Source: Branchiostoma lanceolatum
Taxonomy: Eukaryota; Chordata; Leptocardii; Amphioxiformes; Branchiostomatidae
DNA length: 64,000 nucleotides
Direction of reading: 5' to 3'
NCBI RefSeq assembly: GCF_035083965.1
Contig: NC_089726.1
Location: 7,569,501-7,633,500, forward strand
The notes below the pieces were generated by a model. The model was not told the DNA's origin and did no database searches. It saw only the letters and a list, made by a program, of their open reading frames with translations. Shown here one piece after another: positions 31,500 through 43,480 of the stretch (position 1 is its first letter; the number at the start of each line of letters is the position of its first letter). The position numbers were made by a program, and so were the translations under genes.

Positions 31500-34400
31500 A
31501 TGCCGCTGTCGTCATGGCTGCCGTGGACGGGGAGCGATCAGCAGTTCCCCGGGCAGAAGCCGGAGAGCATGGTGGTGGCGGACTGCCTCATGACCGAGCT
31601 GGAGTGGCAGCTACGGGAGGCTGATCGTGCAGCCAGGGAGAGAGAGGTAGGGCGGAGAAACACTGGAGATACTGTGTATCATATACTACTATGTAGCATT
31701 TTTAATGTGTAATATGGATTCCGTGAATCATTTTCGAATACCTGCTATAGACGACTTTCCTAATTCCACCTAGGTGTACAAATGGATGACTGACTTCGGT
31801 TGTGGGGGTAAAAGGCGGTGAAAGGAGAGGGATGGGCTCCGCTTCGCAAGGCATTGACACAATAGATAAACAACCCACTGCCCCTACGGCCTCAAAAGGC
31901 TTATGGGACTACCTCTATAGATGCGAACGTTATCATGGAATGGCCGTTTCCTGTATTGATGTGGTGTAGTGTGATCTTAAATGTACAAAAATGTATTGCG
32001 TTATTGTTGATCCCATACAACAGATGGTCATGCAATATTACGCCTAACGTTACATGTCTAGCCATAGTAAACACCAGCCTCCCACAATAGCAAGTGATTT
32101 TGTGCAGTGTGAATAACGTGATCAGCCAATCAACGGCCCTTTGTACCTACATTTTCTCTGATCCTAGACGATAATTTGTAAAACATTTGCCGATTTCTAA
32201 AAAAAACACAGTCAAACAAGGTAATTTCACCGATAACAAAGGCGGTAGAAATATTGTATATTGATTGTCATGACCTTCAAAGCGTTTTCTTTTCTTAGAG
32301 CTAGCAAGATTTTATCTACCAAGGCGCATGGATGGAATATAAAACGTTACTCTTTATGATCTGAATATCTGTAGTTTTCAAAGATAATACATGTAAGGCG
32401 ACTTTGTGTATTCATGATAGGTCATTTCGCGTATTTTTTTGGCTATTACAGCAAATACTGACAATCTTTAATTAAAGTAGCGGAGGGAGTCAAATTGGGC
32501 CGAAAGGTCTTGTAGTTGTATGATTTTTCGGTCTTTCATCATCCTACATAATTTTGGTGTCAAAGACAAATTAGTTTTCCTGGTAGTGCGCCAAGCTAGA
32601 AAGGTCATATGCAGACCATGGTGCACGAGAAACGACTGCTTGACATGAAGTATGTTTATTTAAAGAGCTTTTTAAAGAAGCCTCCAAAACTTACCACAAT
32701 TTCCAAACGTTTACTGACGAAAATAAAACTAGAACATTGTTAACCACCCAAAACCCACTCATTATAAAAAAAGTGGGACACTTCGTCTTCCACTGCTTCC
32801 AAAAAAGAAGTCAAACCCAAAAAGCGTAGATTGTATTCCGTAGTAGTTTTTAGAATAGCCATGTGTTCTACTAGTCAACATTGTTAACTCGCATTATCTG
32901 CACGGTATACCCTTGCTATGTATTGTTTCATATTGCAATTAGCCCTCGGGCAAGAACTTGCAAATAAAATTATTATTATTATTTACCACAAGGACTGAAT
33001 GGAATGCAGAAGTGATTTGTTTGCGCAACGTGACGCAGCCTCCTTATGCTACGGTCACATTTGCACCGGTGCCCGTAGAGGGGCGTAGTCCCGGCCGGGC
33101 CCCGAAGCCACAAATGTGTCCCGGTGGACGGACCGGGTACCGAAAGGGCACCTCTCGCGTACTCTCCAAGCAGAGGAGTGGGTCCGGCAGGTTTTTGGCG
33201 TGTTTTTAGGCGAAAAAAACACGCCAAAAACCTGCCGGACCCACTCCTCTGCTTGGAGAGTACCTCTCGCGGGTGTTCTCACAACTAGCTTACGCCGTCT
33301 ATTTGTTACCGGGTGCCGGGTTGATCTTAATTCCGGGTTTAAGTCACCGCGGGGCCCGGCCGTGCCCCAAAACAGCCCGGTAGCCGCAGGGTGCCCCACA
33401 GGGCCACGTAGGGGGCACGCCCAAAAGTGCCAAAAAAATCCCGTAAACTACCCGGCCTCGACGAGTCTGTTTTTTTTCTGATGGCATATCAGTTCTATTG
33501 CTCTCAGATTCTACATTGCACTCGCTTTCTAGTGCACTTGAGTTGTTGCTCAAAGCACCCTTAGTAGCAACGCCGACCCTAGTGCAATAGAAACCGACTA
33601 CAATAGAGTTGATATCCCGTCAGAAGAAAACGCCAGACTCGTACAGACTGCTAAGGAGGGTAACTAGACGCGCAATGATATGACTTGGGGTAGAATTATT
33701 TCCTCTGCTCCAATTTAGAACATAGTGATGGCGATCATGATAATGATGACACCCACGTACCCTCTCACCTAATGCATAAAGAAAGATATCAAATAAGAAT
33801 GGATGTCAAAGATTTTTCGACCCAATTCGACGCCACTGGTCACTTAAAACAATTAACAGAACGTGTATTTTGTGCAATCACAAAAGAACACGGGATCTAG
33901 GAAATAACAGATATTACAGAATGTTGCCTTACACGTATCAGCTTTAAAAACCATACAATATATTGATTAGAAAAATGAAATATTCGTTCCATGCGGCTTG
34001 ATACATTCGATACAGTTCTATGAAAAAAATATGATAAGTCCAGACAATATCCTTGGCAACATTGCTCTCGTTGGAATTGTTGCATGTACGATTGTATTTC
34101 TAGAAATCGGCAAATGTTTGTTTTACTAGCGTCGTCCATGGATCAAAGAAAAGCAGTCAAGTTAGATACAAAAGCCCCTTGATTGCCTGATTATGTTACA
34201 TGTATTTACACCGTGCACATTTCGCATGTTCCCGATCGAGTGATCTAGAAAGAAGGTGACATGTGTGAGCACACCAAAGGAGAACTAATCTGGCGAAAAT
34301 GACTTTCATGGCATGCGCAGCCGGCTGGCATGCATGAAGGTGTTTTTGAGCACCGACTTTGCATGCATAATGCATGCACTACAACAGCATGTTGTTAGTC

Positions 34401-37400
34401 TTTGGCACACTAGCTGAAGTATCGCTTAGAAGGGAATAAGGGCTTTTCCAAAAATGCCTGCCAGTGGTGTTAAAGTAAGTAAATTGAAAACCACCCTCCA
34501 TACATACGAAATTTAGTAATAACAGACATTTTAAACAGGCCTATATTTAAAAATGGAGACCTACGAAATCACAATGTTTGATAGAGATATATATTTCTAT
34601 TTATGGTATATGGACAAAAAAATCGTGAAGGTATAAATGTACAGTATTCTATTGTGCATAACTATTCTATACACATGAGCGTCGATGGCTTGTCAAGCAG
34701 GGAATCAGAATTATCAAAGATAGAATGAATCCATCAAGTCGCAATTATCTTATGCAATCTTGTATAATCAATCTCGTTAACAACCTTGCACAATACGCTG
34801 ACACATATTGATAACCAGAGTGTAGATATGACATTGATTCAACGTTCACAACGTTGTATCTGACTGGTATTCATTACGTTTCAAAGAAGGCAACAAATCG
34901 AATGAAGTTACATGGAAAACGCTTGGGTGTTATTGAATGAATGAATACCTTTATTGTACATTTGTGCCCCACTGGGCTAAGCACAGGTAACATGTTAACA
35001 ATGAGATACATATTCATGTGCATATAAACATCTAGTATAGTCTAGTACGTTCGGCTTCCTCTCGCTTTTTAGTAATTGTATAAATGTAAGAGGCTGTATG
35101 ATTAGTTAGAGTTGGTTTATCGAAAGCTGTAAGGAGCATATGAATTTCTCTTCACAAGCATCTGACGTGGGGGGAATTTACTGAATACATAACCGAAAAG
35201 AATGATTCTATCGCTACCAAAGGACAGTCTACAAAGGACAGTCTACAGTAAAATGAACAACTATATTCAATACATTCAATCAAGCGAATTCAGTTTCAGT
35301 TCATCAGTTCATGTATCGGCGGTTTTCTTTGTGCCCTGAGGGAAGACCCCGAAATTGTTGGTACTATTGATGAAATACAACATAAAGAAAGTAATATAAG
35401 ATCAACTTAGTCTTAGATAATACGAAATGAAGAATGATAAACAATAGGTAACAAACGGTGTAGCTCAAATTAAAGTAATTGGAAATAACAGAAATAAATT
35501 GTTTTAAACTAGACTTGGAATTGTTATAAGAAATGAGGAAAAAAATAATAAGATCAGCACGATCACGATGACGTCCACTACAGAAACCCTTTTTTCTAGA
35601 AATGTAAATAAATTGCTATGTGTTTAGTCTCTTTGTTGTACATCATGTTGCTATTGGTCGATGTACTGAAATAGAAAAATTCAATTACCAAGGTTTGGCC
35701 TGAAGGTGATTTCGTGGAGCCCCTCTGTGAGATACATATAAACTAGTAACTTTTGTTTGCAAATTCATGCCCGTAAGCTAACTGCAAGGGTACAAACAGT
35801 AAAAAAAAAAGTAACAAGTGTCTATTCTATACATCTAACTAATGTTTCCACGTACATTACTGGGGCCGGGGTTGACTTTTTCTTTGGAGGCAGTGGATAA
35901 TATAAATAGTCCCACCTTTAGTGATTAGTGTTTTATTCTTATTCTAGTAGAAATGTGGATTTTTTTAGGTCTTCTAGAAGGCAAAAGCTGGGGAAATATT
36001 GTTTAAATTTTTTCGAAAAGCTTGTTTCTTTCATCCTTTTAATGAGGGCAGCTACAAATGAAATGTATTTCATATTTGTCATCTGTACCATCCTTATTTA
36101 AAGTACTCATCAAAGACAGACTGAAAACGGACACAAACAGGTCTACTAGTATACAGAACTGGTAGCAAATTGAAATTGATTTATGTGAATATGTATATAT
36201 TATGTGATGTAATGCGTATTTAACAAATTCTAATGTGTATGTTATGTGTAATGACTCCAGGAATAATAGTGAAGTTCACTTGTTTGTACTTCACTAATGG
36301 AAGTCTTTTCAACAATACACAATAAAACAATATTCATCCTATTTTGCCCAAACTCCCGTAGGAAGAGGAGCGGCGGCGCCAGACGAAGGTGGACTACAGC
36401 TGGCTGGTGTGCACGTCCGCCCGCAGCCGCCCGCGCTACCAGCTGTCCCAGATGGACCGGTTAGAACTGGAGACCATGTGCTCACAGGTCCGGCCGGAGG
36501 AGAGCGGTGACGTCATCGTCCGCTTTCGGGACAGGCTGTATCCGGAGATGTCTGCACAAGAGATACCTCTGGTAATAAGATATTAACGTCAACTTAACGT
36601 ATCTGTCTGTATCTGTATCTGTATCTCTGTTGCTAGTACACTAGATCAGCTTCGCAGGCACGCGGCGCGACAGCAGCTGGTTGTATTACCAGGCTGAAAG
36701 ACCTGTCACACCTAACCTTTGCACATTTAGCTGCAAGTGAGTATGTTCCTATACTACTTTGCGGCAGATTACGTTTACGTCGTTGAGCGTCAGCTAGTAC
36801 CGGTGACCTTTAACTGTGAATGAGAAGACCTATAAATATGACAGTCAGTGGGGAAATAAATGATGACTTAAGATATGCATGTACATGTATCAATTTTTCA
36901 ACAATGAGAATTTGTGACCAAGTATCACGTATTTCATGGCATTTTTGCCCTGCAATACAATTTTGGATGTCAGTTTATATACAACGTTAAATCATTATAA
37001 ATGAACAATTATTGCTTTTTGCTGACCTATTGTGACCTTTTCGTGAGGCACCATTTAATGTGCATGCACATGGTGTAAAAATGATGTGATCTTTATTCCT
37101 TTAGATGGACAGCACTCATACATGCATGCAGTAGACCTCGTGGGTTAGTTAAGGAAATTGTAGTACCTTAGCGGTCCTAAGTGCACTCGTGGCAAGATTT
37201 CCTTGCAGGGTATATTTTTACAGGGAGGGGTTTCTAGCCCTTCCCCTTTAACGTGCTCGAGGCACCTCCTCGAACACAGGACCCCCATTTTACGTTTCTT
37301 ACGAAAGACGGGTGCAGTCCCAACTCAACTGAGATGTCCCCAACCCAGGATTGAACTGAGGTCTCCTAATTAGCAACTAATTGGACCCAGGAGCTAAACT

Positions 37401-37857
37401 GTGAGGCTACTACCAGTTGAGCTGTAGGGGTTCCGTTCAGTTCAGTTCAATTCAGGTCAGACCCGTGACCTCAATGCTTGTAGGGGCGTCACGACAACCA
37501 TGGCCAGCAACAGTGACCCGTGCCCATCCTGTTCTGTCCTCGGCCTCTATAGGGGTATCCCTATAGTAAAGTAAATGTACTAAATGCTGATAAAGCATAA
37601 TCTACCTTGTCTCTCTGCTCCAGGTGATGCGTGCAGTAATCCGGCAGGTGTTCCAGCAGCGCAACCCCGCACCTGACAGCTGGTCTCGCCGCCTGCGGAG
37701 TCAGAGCATGATTCTGTGGAGCACCCAGTCCTCTGCCCGGGTCCACCCCTCGTCCAGGGAGTCCAGCAGCGAGGAGACCGGGATTGAGATGGACGCCAGG
37801 CGGGTCTACTCCCTCCCCGACTTCACAGCAAAGTCTGTGGCACATCTACCCGTTTAA
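31500..37857 (+). CDS. RD3: RD3, retinal degeneration 3 protein
   Basis: In vertebrates RD3 binds and inhibits retinal guanylate cyclase and supports its trafficking to photoreceptor outer segments. Three exons (31500-31646, 36362-36571, 37624-37857) with GT-AG junctions, all phase 0, give 196 residues (human 195). Signature segments: MPLSSWLPWTGS at the N-terminus (human MSLISWLRW), MVVADCLMTELEWQLREADR, VDYSWLVCTSARSRPRYQLS with the invariant VDYSWL, LELETMCSQVRPE, VIVRFRDRL and a C-terminal SLPDF that matches the family SMPEF. The predicted helices and overall length match the family. The ATG follows an ATC repeat (ATCATCATCATCATG). Intron 1 is 4.7 kb and carries repeats, including a perfect hairpin MITE. 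Intron 2 carries a SINE on the minus strand. Confidence 0.93.
31770..31920 (+). repeat. SINE-like repeat, family 2 (plus copy)
   Basis: ACCTAGGTGTACAAATGGAT, GGGGGTAAAAGGCGGTGAAA and CTGCCCCTACGGCCTCAAAA follow the reverse complement of the copy at 58905-59195. The opposite orientation and scattered substitutions indicate a dispersed family. Confidence 0.7.
33045..33440. repeat. GC-rich dispersed repeat interrupted by a hairpin MITE
   Basis: TGCTACGGTCACATTTGCAC and GTAGTCCCGGCCGGGCCCCG recur at 15205-15260. Downstream, CCCGGCCGTGCCCCAAAACA and CACGCCCAAAAGTGCCAAAA continue beyond the inserted element. Confidence 0.6.
33160..33262. mobile_element. Perfect hairpin MITE (48-bp arms), perfect 9-bp duplication
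   Basis: Arms TACTCTCCAAGCAGAGGAGT ... GGCGTGTTTTT and their exact complement close on a loop of about 7 bases. CCTCTCGCG flanks both ends (33151-33159 and 33263-33271). It is the smallest and cleanest member of the family. Confidence 0.93.
37206..37430 (-). repeat. tRNA-derived SINE (minus copy)
   Basis: Read on the minus strand: CCCTACAGCTCAACTGGTAG (A-box-like), CAGTTCAATCCTGGG (B-box-like), then a tail with CGTAAAATGGGGGTCCTGTG and TGTAAAAATATACCCTGCA. Colinear with the plus copy at 61650. It lies in RD3 intron 2. Confidence 0.8.
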
Positions 37858-37982
37858 AACGTCCGGGAGAACGTTGAACTTTTATCCAAACAAGGAACTT
37901 TAAAAGTGATAGAGAAAGCTTGTGTGTTACGCCGAAGGGCAGATATACCGGCTACATACTAGTAGATACAGATACAGGTTAA

Positions 37983-38057
37983 CAACAAAGTCTGTGGCAC
38001 ATCTGCCCGTTTAAGGCGACCGGGAGAACGTTGAACGTTTGTCCAAACAAGGAAATC
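37983..38057 (+). repeat. Direct duplicate of the RD3 stop-codon region
   Basis: ACAAAGTCTGTGGCACATCT ... CCCGTTTAAGGCGACCGGGA ... GTCCAAACAAGGAA repeats 37828-37900 (end of the RD3 coding exon plus early 3' UTR) with a handful of changes, about 155 bases downstream. Confidence 0.8.
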
Positions 38058-38580
38058 ATAGAGAAAGTAAGGATAACACATGCACCTCCTTGTATTGGCC
38101 CAACACATGCACGATGCGGAAGACAATCATGAAGTGAATCTCAACTGCCCAAATTACAAGGAACACTGAGTGTCGTCAACAGGTTATTGTTATATCAAAG
38201 CGACTAGGTGCCTTGGACTTGTGCCTCCGTTATTTTGCATTGGGATGAATGTGTTCATACTGCATCCGGATATCAGAGTTAACTGTGTACTAGCATTCCT
38301 ACAGTTGGGTTTTCTGATATCTATTGATAAAGAGTATCTGACATCAGTGGTAAGTTAAAAACTGAGTTAACATGAAAGTCAATATAATTAATGATACAGA
38401 GGTCTATTGAGAGACTCGGTGTTTTATGCAAGAAGGACTGAGTTTTTCTTAGAATTTATTTGCTATTTGAGGAAAATTTGCGGGTTTTCTGCCCGTCACA
38501 TGACATTTCCCTCAAATAACAATGTATGAGAAATTAATATTGAAATGCGTTGATGAAGGTTAGACATCCAGGTAGTAAGA

Positions 38581-38763
38581 TACGCCAAAAATAGTTACTC
38601 AAGCAACTGGATAAAATTTTGAAACAGTCAGACGTTTCAGACAGCATCCGCTGTCATTGACGTTTCAGACACCATGTCACTGACGAAAGACAGCGGATGC
38701 TGTCTGAAACATCTGACGGTTTCAAAATTTTATCCAGTTGCTTGAGTTTCTATTTTTGGCGTA
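38581..38763. mobile_element. Foldback palindrome, TACGCCAAAAATAG type
   Basis: TACGCCAAAAATAGTTACTC and AAGCAACTGGATAAAATTTT mirror AAAATTTTATCCAGTTGCTT and CTATTTTTGGCGTA. Inner arms pair around GACAGC(A)TCCGCTGTC. No target duplication is evident. Confidence 0.78.
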
Positions 38764-39084
38764 TAATATTGAAATTGTTGACAATATTTCAGTACTTTAT
38801 GATAATACACATGCTTAATAATCCATGTTTAATAATCATGATATATATATGCTGTCTACTTCAATTTATAGATAAGGGGCACTGAGGGCAGCAATGAGAT
38901 AAGTATTTGAGCTATAAAAGTACATCTAGTAGTATGAATATTGATAGGATATGATGATATTTTAAACAATACGACTGAGCCTAGATTCAGAATCAGTATG
39001 TCCATAGTCCTGATGAAGGGAATTGAATTTTTGTACACTACTCTTTGCGTACCTCATGAAGGATGCAAATGTTTCAATGCTATA

Positions 39085-39813
39085 GAGTCCATTCCAAGTC
39101 ACCGCGAGGGTTGTTATTGTCATAATTTAGAACTATTTTCAAGTTATTGTTATTATTTGTGTAAGAGATTTGATACTTTTGAAATATTTTGAATGTGATT
39201 TCAACTTTATAGATATTTCTTAAGTTTTCTAAAACTTTAGAAATATTCATGATGTAGAATATGATATTTACAATGGTTTCTAAATAATGGCAACAGCATT
39301 CTACCATTATTTACAATTATTTACAATTTCTTACCATTTTCTACCATTATTTGTAACATCTCTATAAATAGGTCAGAGGGCTGGGAAGAAAGTAATTCAC
39401 ACATCCTTGCGAAGTTTAGGGAAGAATGCTTTCCACAAAGGACCGAGCGGTGTCCTGCAGTGAAGTCTAAAGATGTACAAAGGCAGACAGAAGGGCCAGA
39501 TTAGCGCCTACTTTTATGGGGGCAATCACCAATCTACCATTGTTAACCATTTTCTACCATTTTTTGTAAATATTTCTAAAAGTTAGATAATCACATAGAT
39601 GTTTAGAAATTATTACAAATAAAGAGGTTTTTGTGCAGTTACTTTCAAAATATTTCTAAACTATCTAATTAAATTCAAATAAATTCATGTTTTTGTATTT
39701 GATCTTTTAGAAAAATTTTGAACTATTGTCAGTCAGAAATACTTTTATTAGAAATTTTTCCAAATGATTACAAATATTATCATAAAACCCTCGCGGTGAC
39801 TCGGAATGGACTC
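39085..39813 (-). mobile_element. ~730-bp MITE with GAGTCCATTCC ends
   Basis: GAGTCCATTCCAAGTCACCG at the left, CGGTGACTCGGAATGGACTC at the right, flanked by TA. The inner ends also pair (CGCGAGGGTT / AACCCTCGCG). It is a reverse copy of 20993-21686. Non-coding. Confidence 0.85.
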
Positions 39814-40330
39814 TATTAAGCGTCAGAAACACTATTCATATCTAAATTGTTGCGTATTGAATTTGAAAGTTGTTCGCTTTTGCATTTGAAGATCTATCAT
39901 AATCTCTGAGAGAACGAAGCAGGGAAGAATCGTCGTTCTGCAATCGAAGATTCTGAAATGTGTAGGTGTCTGGGGGTTTCTTGATATCCAGATATTGTTA
40001 TTATCTTGAAAATGACATCTAAATTTGTGTAAATACTTGGTAATTGTTTTAACAAGTCCTATTGATGTGTTGAATTTTAATGACGTTCTAAGGCAATTAA
40101 GGGTAACCGTAGCTTTATCATTGTGATATTTGTCAAATTAAGAGTATGATGCGTACTTTGCTGTGAAAACAGTCTGTCTGTGGATTAGCTCAATGTGTAC
40201 GCCTCAGAATTCTCTGGAGTAACGTTACATGTTTCGGTTCCTAGAACATGTTTCTTCGGTTTCTTCGAAAATTGGTTATGCCGGACATAAAAAGCTTTTG
40301 TGATATTAACCATCGTTGTTTGTGTTAGCC

Positions 40331-40505
40331 TAACCTCCACCAGGCTTTTTACGGGGTATGGATCGTAGAATCCAGCAATAAAACGAATGATTGGCCAGTA
40401 AGAGTCAGTCCACGGTAAAGTTAACATGCACAGGAAACCCTATGGTGGTTAAACTCCACACGCAAATACTCTCCCTATAGCCGGCATAGTTAGTCTGGCA
40501 GACAA
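40331..40505. mobile_element. MITE, TAACCTCCACCAGGC family, perfect 9-bp duplication
   Basis: Starts TAACCTCCACCAGGCTTTTT, ends AGTTAGTCTGGCAGACAA. GTGTTAGCC occurs on both sides (40322-40330 and 40506-40514). Confidence 0.85.
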
Positions 40506-41210
40506 GTGTTAGCCCAAGTTTCTTTTTTTCTGTATCTGGCAGTCTGTGTTAAACACAAACTTTCCGGGGTCCGTGGCTCTATGCATATATGGATGCCGGG
40601 CTTCCCCCGCGCATATAGCCCGACCAATGGGAAGGTGAATGCTGATTTTAAGGCTGCCAGGCTAGATCTAGTCAGGCTGCGTATCTGTTGCTTGTATGGA
40701 TATGTGCCATGTATATGCTGATGGATTCGCAGTCGCTGGGAACCAACGCCCTGATACCCATGATGCAATGTTATGATATGTCGCGTCATGCAATATGTTC
40801 ATACATAGTAATTCACAGCCGAACTTGATTTTGTCAATGGCATTTCATAAATCTGTGCTTGCAATGTTTATTGAACTTGATTAAAATGCGTTTTGAAAAG
40901 TACCCTAGCTGTTATGGCCTGTTATTTCATTTGTGATATTATATTTTTCATCATGATCACTTTGCTGCAATACACTTGTTTTGTGTTCATATAAACGTTT
41001 CTCAAAACTATCCAGTTTCCAATGTCAGTTATAGACGACCTTTGCAGCGTTGCCAGGCGCTTTAGTGGATCCAAAACGAATGGTCATGCGCGTAGTGCAG
41101 GGGGTCAGGGGTCAAGGACGAACTTTTTGTCCGAACGCCATAGACCGAAATGCAGCATAGTAAGGAACAGGGTAACCGAATGGTTATAATGAATACTAGT
41201 AATATCTACG

Positions 41211-41355
41211 GACCATCTCCAACCCAACGCCCCCCCCCCCAGTATAATGCACTCCTGTATATCTTAACTGTGCATATCTGGGGGGTGCTGCACTAGAGAT
41301 CTCTCAAACCCACTGTTTTTCAAAGTGGCGGATTTCTGTAACCCGGCGGATTAAT
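41211..41355 (+). mobile_element. ATTCCACCAGGG / GGCGGAT repeat, 5' truncated
   Basis: Retains GACCATCTCCAACCCAACGC through GTAACCCGGCGGATTAATG. It carries the uninterrupted CTGCACTAGAGATCTCTC that serves as the empty site for the insertion at 25540. Confidence 0.75.
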
Positions 41356-42120
41356 GTTAATGGCGGTTAAAAGTCAAACGATACAAAAGTGACCTACAGG
41401 ACCAATTAATAGTTAACCAAATGTGTTGGCTTACCCCATTGTCCTATTGGTCTAAGTCAGCCCTATTGGACCAAATTAATGATACATCGCACACGTGCAC
41501 ATCATGTAAACAAAAGTTGGGAACTTTTATTCATGGTAGTAAACAATCACTGCTTTGACGTGTGCACTCGCACGTTCCTGCTGCCTAACTCCGTACTACT
41601 TGAACCGATAGAGAATTGGGTGCCAAATGGCTTCTTCAGTGTGCTAAAGGTTAAGGAACATTCAATTTAAAAAGTTAAGGAGGGTTGGCTGAAAAAAGTT
41701 TTTGACAATAAAACGTGTGTTCGATCCCGCCGAAAGTAAAACGATTGGAGTGAATCAGAAAATACAACGAAGTGTTACCTCTAGATGTTGATATCCTCTT
41801 AATGTCACCCATCACCTTATAGCACCAATGGCAATTGTTTTCCCGATTTTTGTCTTATACATATCTCCTATGTTCGTGGCTGAAGTTGTGCAATACTAGT
41901 ACCCTATACTGTGAATGGTTTCTTCCGGGCTGGCGGACGATGACCTCTATGTACCTCTCGTTCCCAGGGTTGCCTGTCTTGGGACCGAGAGTGGGTAGAA
42001 TTTGTTTAGTCATACTCTGCAGGGTGAAGTTGCACGTACGCCAAGTGCAATCAAACCAGCGGCTATAAGAGGAAGCTGCGATAGCTATCGGGAGTCTGTC
42101 CTTGCCAGAAGACCGTAAGG

Positions 42121-42963
42121 ATGGCTACGGCAGGTAGACGAGCCCTGGCGGGCCTCTGGAGAAGCGTCAGCTCGGCGAAACGGTGTCGAACAGAGCTGCG
42201 CCCCTCCCCCTTCCTTCTGCACTGCCGAGGACTTTGCGCCACCGGCGAAACGAGAGAAAACCCGAGCCTTGTGTTCCGCCAGCTCTTCGACCAGAGCAGC
42301 TTCACCTACACGTACGTTCTGGGCGATCGCCAGTCGGGCGAATGCGTCCTGATCGACCCCGTAGTCGAGATGGTAGATCGGGACACTCGGGTGATCTCGG
42401 AGCTTGGCCTGAGATTGACCTATGCCCTGAACACACACGTGCACGCCGACCATGTCACCGGTACGGGCGAGCTGAAGAAGAGATCGGAGGTGAAGAGCGT
42501 GATCGCACGGGGAAGCAAGGCGGTGGCAGACGTCCACGTAGACGAGGGGGACACCATCAAGTTCGGACAGTTCGAGCTGGAGGTCCGCACCACCCCCGGA
42601 CACACGGACGGCTGTCTGACGTTCGTGCTGAAAAATCAGGGCAAAGCGTTCACCGGGGACGCCCTTCTCATCCGAGGGTGCGGCCGTACGGACTTCCAGC
42701 AGGGGGACCCCGGGCGGCTGTACGACTCCGTGCACGGCAAAATTCTCTCCCTCTCCGACGACACCCAGCTGTACCCTGCGCACGACTACACCGGCCAGAC
42801 AGTCACCACCGTGGCCGAGGAAAAGAAGTTCAACCCCAGACTCACCAAACCCAAGGCCGAGTTCGTGCAGCTCATGAACGAGCTGAACTTGCCGTACCCC
42901 CGTCTGATTGACAAGGCCGTGCCTGCCAACATGGTCTGTGGACTGCAGGAGCTCATGAAGTGA
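42121..42963 (+). CDS. ETHE1: ETHE1 persulfide dioxygenase (intronless)
   Basis: A mitochondrial Fe(II) enzyme that oxidises glutathione persulfide to sulfite in hydrogen sulfide breakdown. A 280-codon ORF without introns (human protein 254 residues, multi-exon gene). Residues 1-40 are Arg-, Ser- and Ala-rich with few acids, typical of a matrix-targeting presequence. The metallo-beta-lactamase fold shows [10 protein letters not shown] (metal ligands H106, H108, D110, H111), TTPGHTDGC (H161) and [20 protein letters not shown] (D180, and R189 of the substrate site); the 19-residue gap from H161 to D180 equals that of human H135-D154. The C-terminus [20 protein letters not shown] is also typical. 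No poly(A) tail or flanking duplication marks it as a retrocopy, and all key residues are intact, so it looks functional. The codon usage is GC-rich. Confidence 0.96.
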   Translation: MATAGRRALAGLWRSVSSAKRCRTELRPSPFLLHCRGLCATGETRENPSLVFRQLFDQSSFTYTYVLGDRQSGECVLIDPVVEMVDRDTRVISELGLRLTYALNTHVHADHVTGTGELKKRSEVKSVIARGSKAVADVHVDEGDTIKFGQFELEVRTTPGHTDGCLTFVLKNQGKAFTGDALLIRGCGRTDFQQGDPGRLYDSVHGKILSLSDDTQLYPAHDYTGQTVTTVAEEKKFNPRLTKPKAEFVQLMNELNLPYPRLIDKAVPANMVCGLQELMK

Positions 42964-43480
42964 GAAGAACAATAGTGCCACGCCTCCGCCCCGCCTTAGA
43001 CACACCTCTGTTGTCAACCAATCACAGTCAGGTGGATTACATGAAATGAAATGTCAGGACTTTGATTGACAAATTTTTAATTACCGAGGGCTTTGTTTGC
43101 GCAAAGCGCATGTATTTCACGCGGGTTGCTGAAATTTCATTTGGTCAGAAAAACGAGAGAATAGATTTTTAAGACATAGAACAAGCAGGGTTAATGAGAC
43201 TTATGGCTTGAATGAAGCATTTTGCGATTTTTCTTACTCAAAAAGGTTCCATGTAGCGTTTACATGCAAAGGGAATCAGAGCCAAAGCAACGTAACTTGT
43301 AACCTCCAAATGCGCGAATGACTCAGCAGAACTGTTCTGAAAACAGCTTCCTAATACCGTTTCCGTAAATGCTTGTTGACAGCTGTTGTGGCTGCGTAAT
43401 TCAGTAGCCGACCTTGAAAGGGATAGGGAAACAGTGGGGGGGGGGGGGGGGGGCACACCAGAAATGACCGGAGCGGGTGG
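42964..43480. other. 3' flank of ETHE1
   Basis: No gene or obvious AATAAA close to the stop. A poly-G run of about 22 lies at 43436-43453. The segment ends at the 6-bp duplication GGGTGG (43475-43480) that abuts the long-terminal-inverted-repeat element. Confidence 0.6.

Larger units (their letters stand above)
31647..36361 (+). other. RD3 intron 1
   Basis: A 4.7-kb intron holding a SINE (31770-31920), a GC-rich repeat with a perfect hairpin MITE (33045-33440) and otherwise AT-rich sequence with nothing I recognise from 33.6 to 36.3 kb. A TTA-rich tail after GGGCAAGAACTTGCAAATAA near 32950 looks like a retroelement 3' end. Confidence 0.7.
37858..42120. other. Intergenic, RD3 to ETHE1
   Basis: Contains a partial repeat of the RD3 last-exon end (37983-38057), a palindrome (38581-38763), a 730-bp MITE (39085-39813), a TAGCCTCCACC MITE (40331-40505) and a partial repeat (41211-41355). 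I see no gene. Confidence 0.65.

Noticed and set aside
42085-43017. 310-codon minus-strand ORF
   Set aside because: Antisense shadow of ETHE1, whose plus frame has all catalytic motifs.
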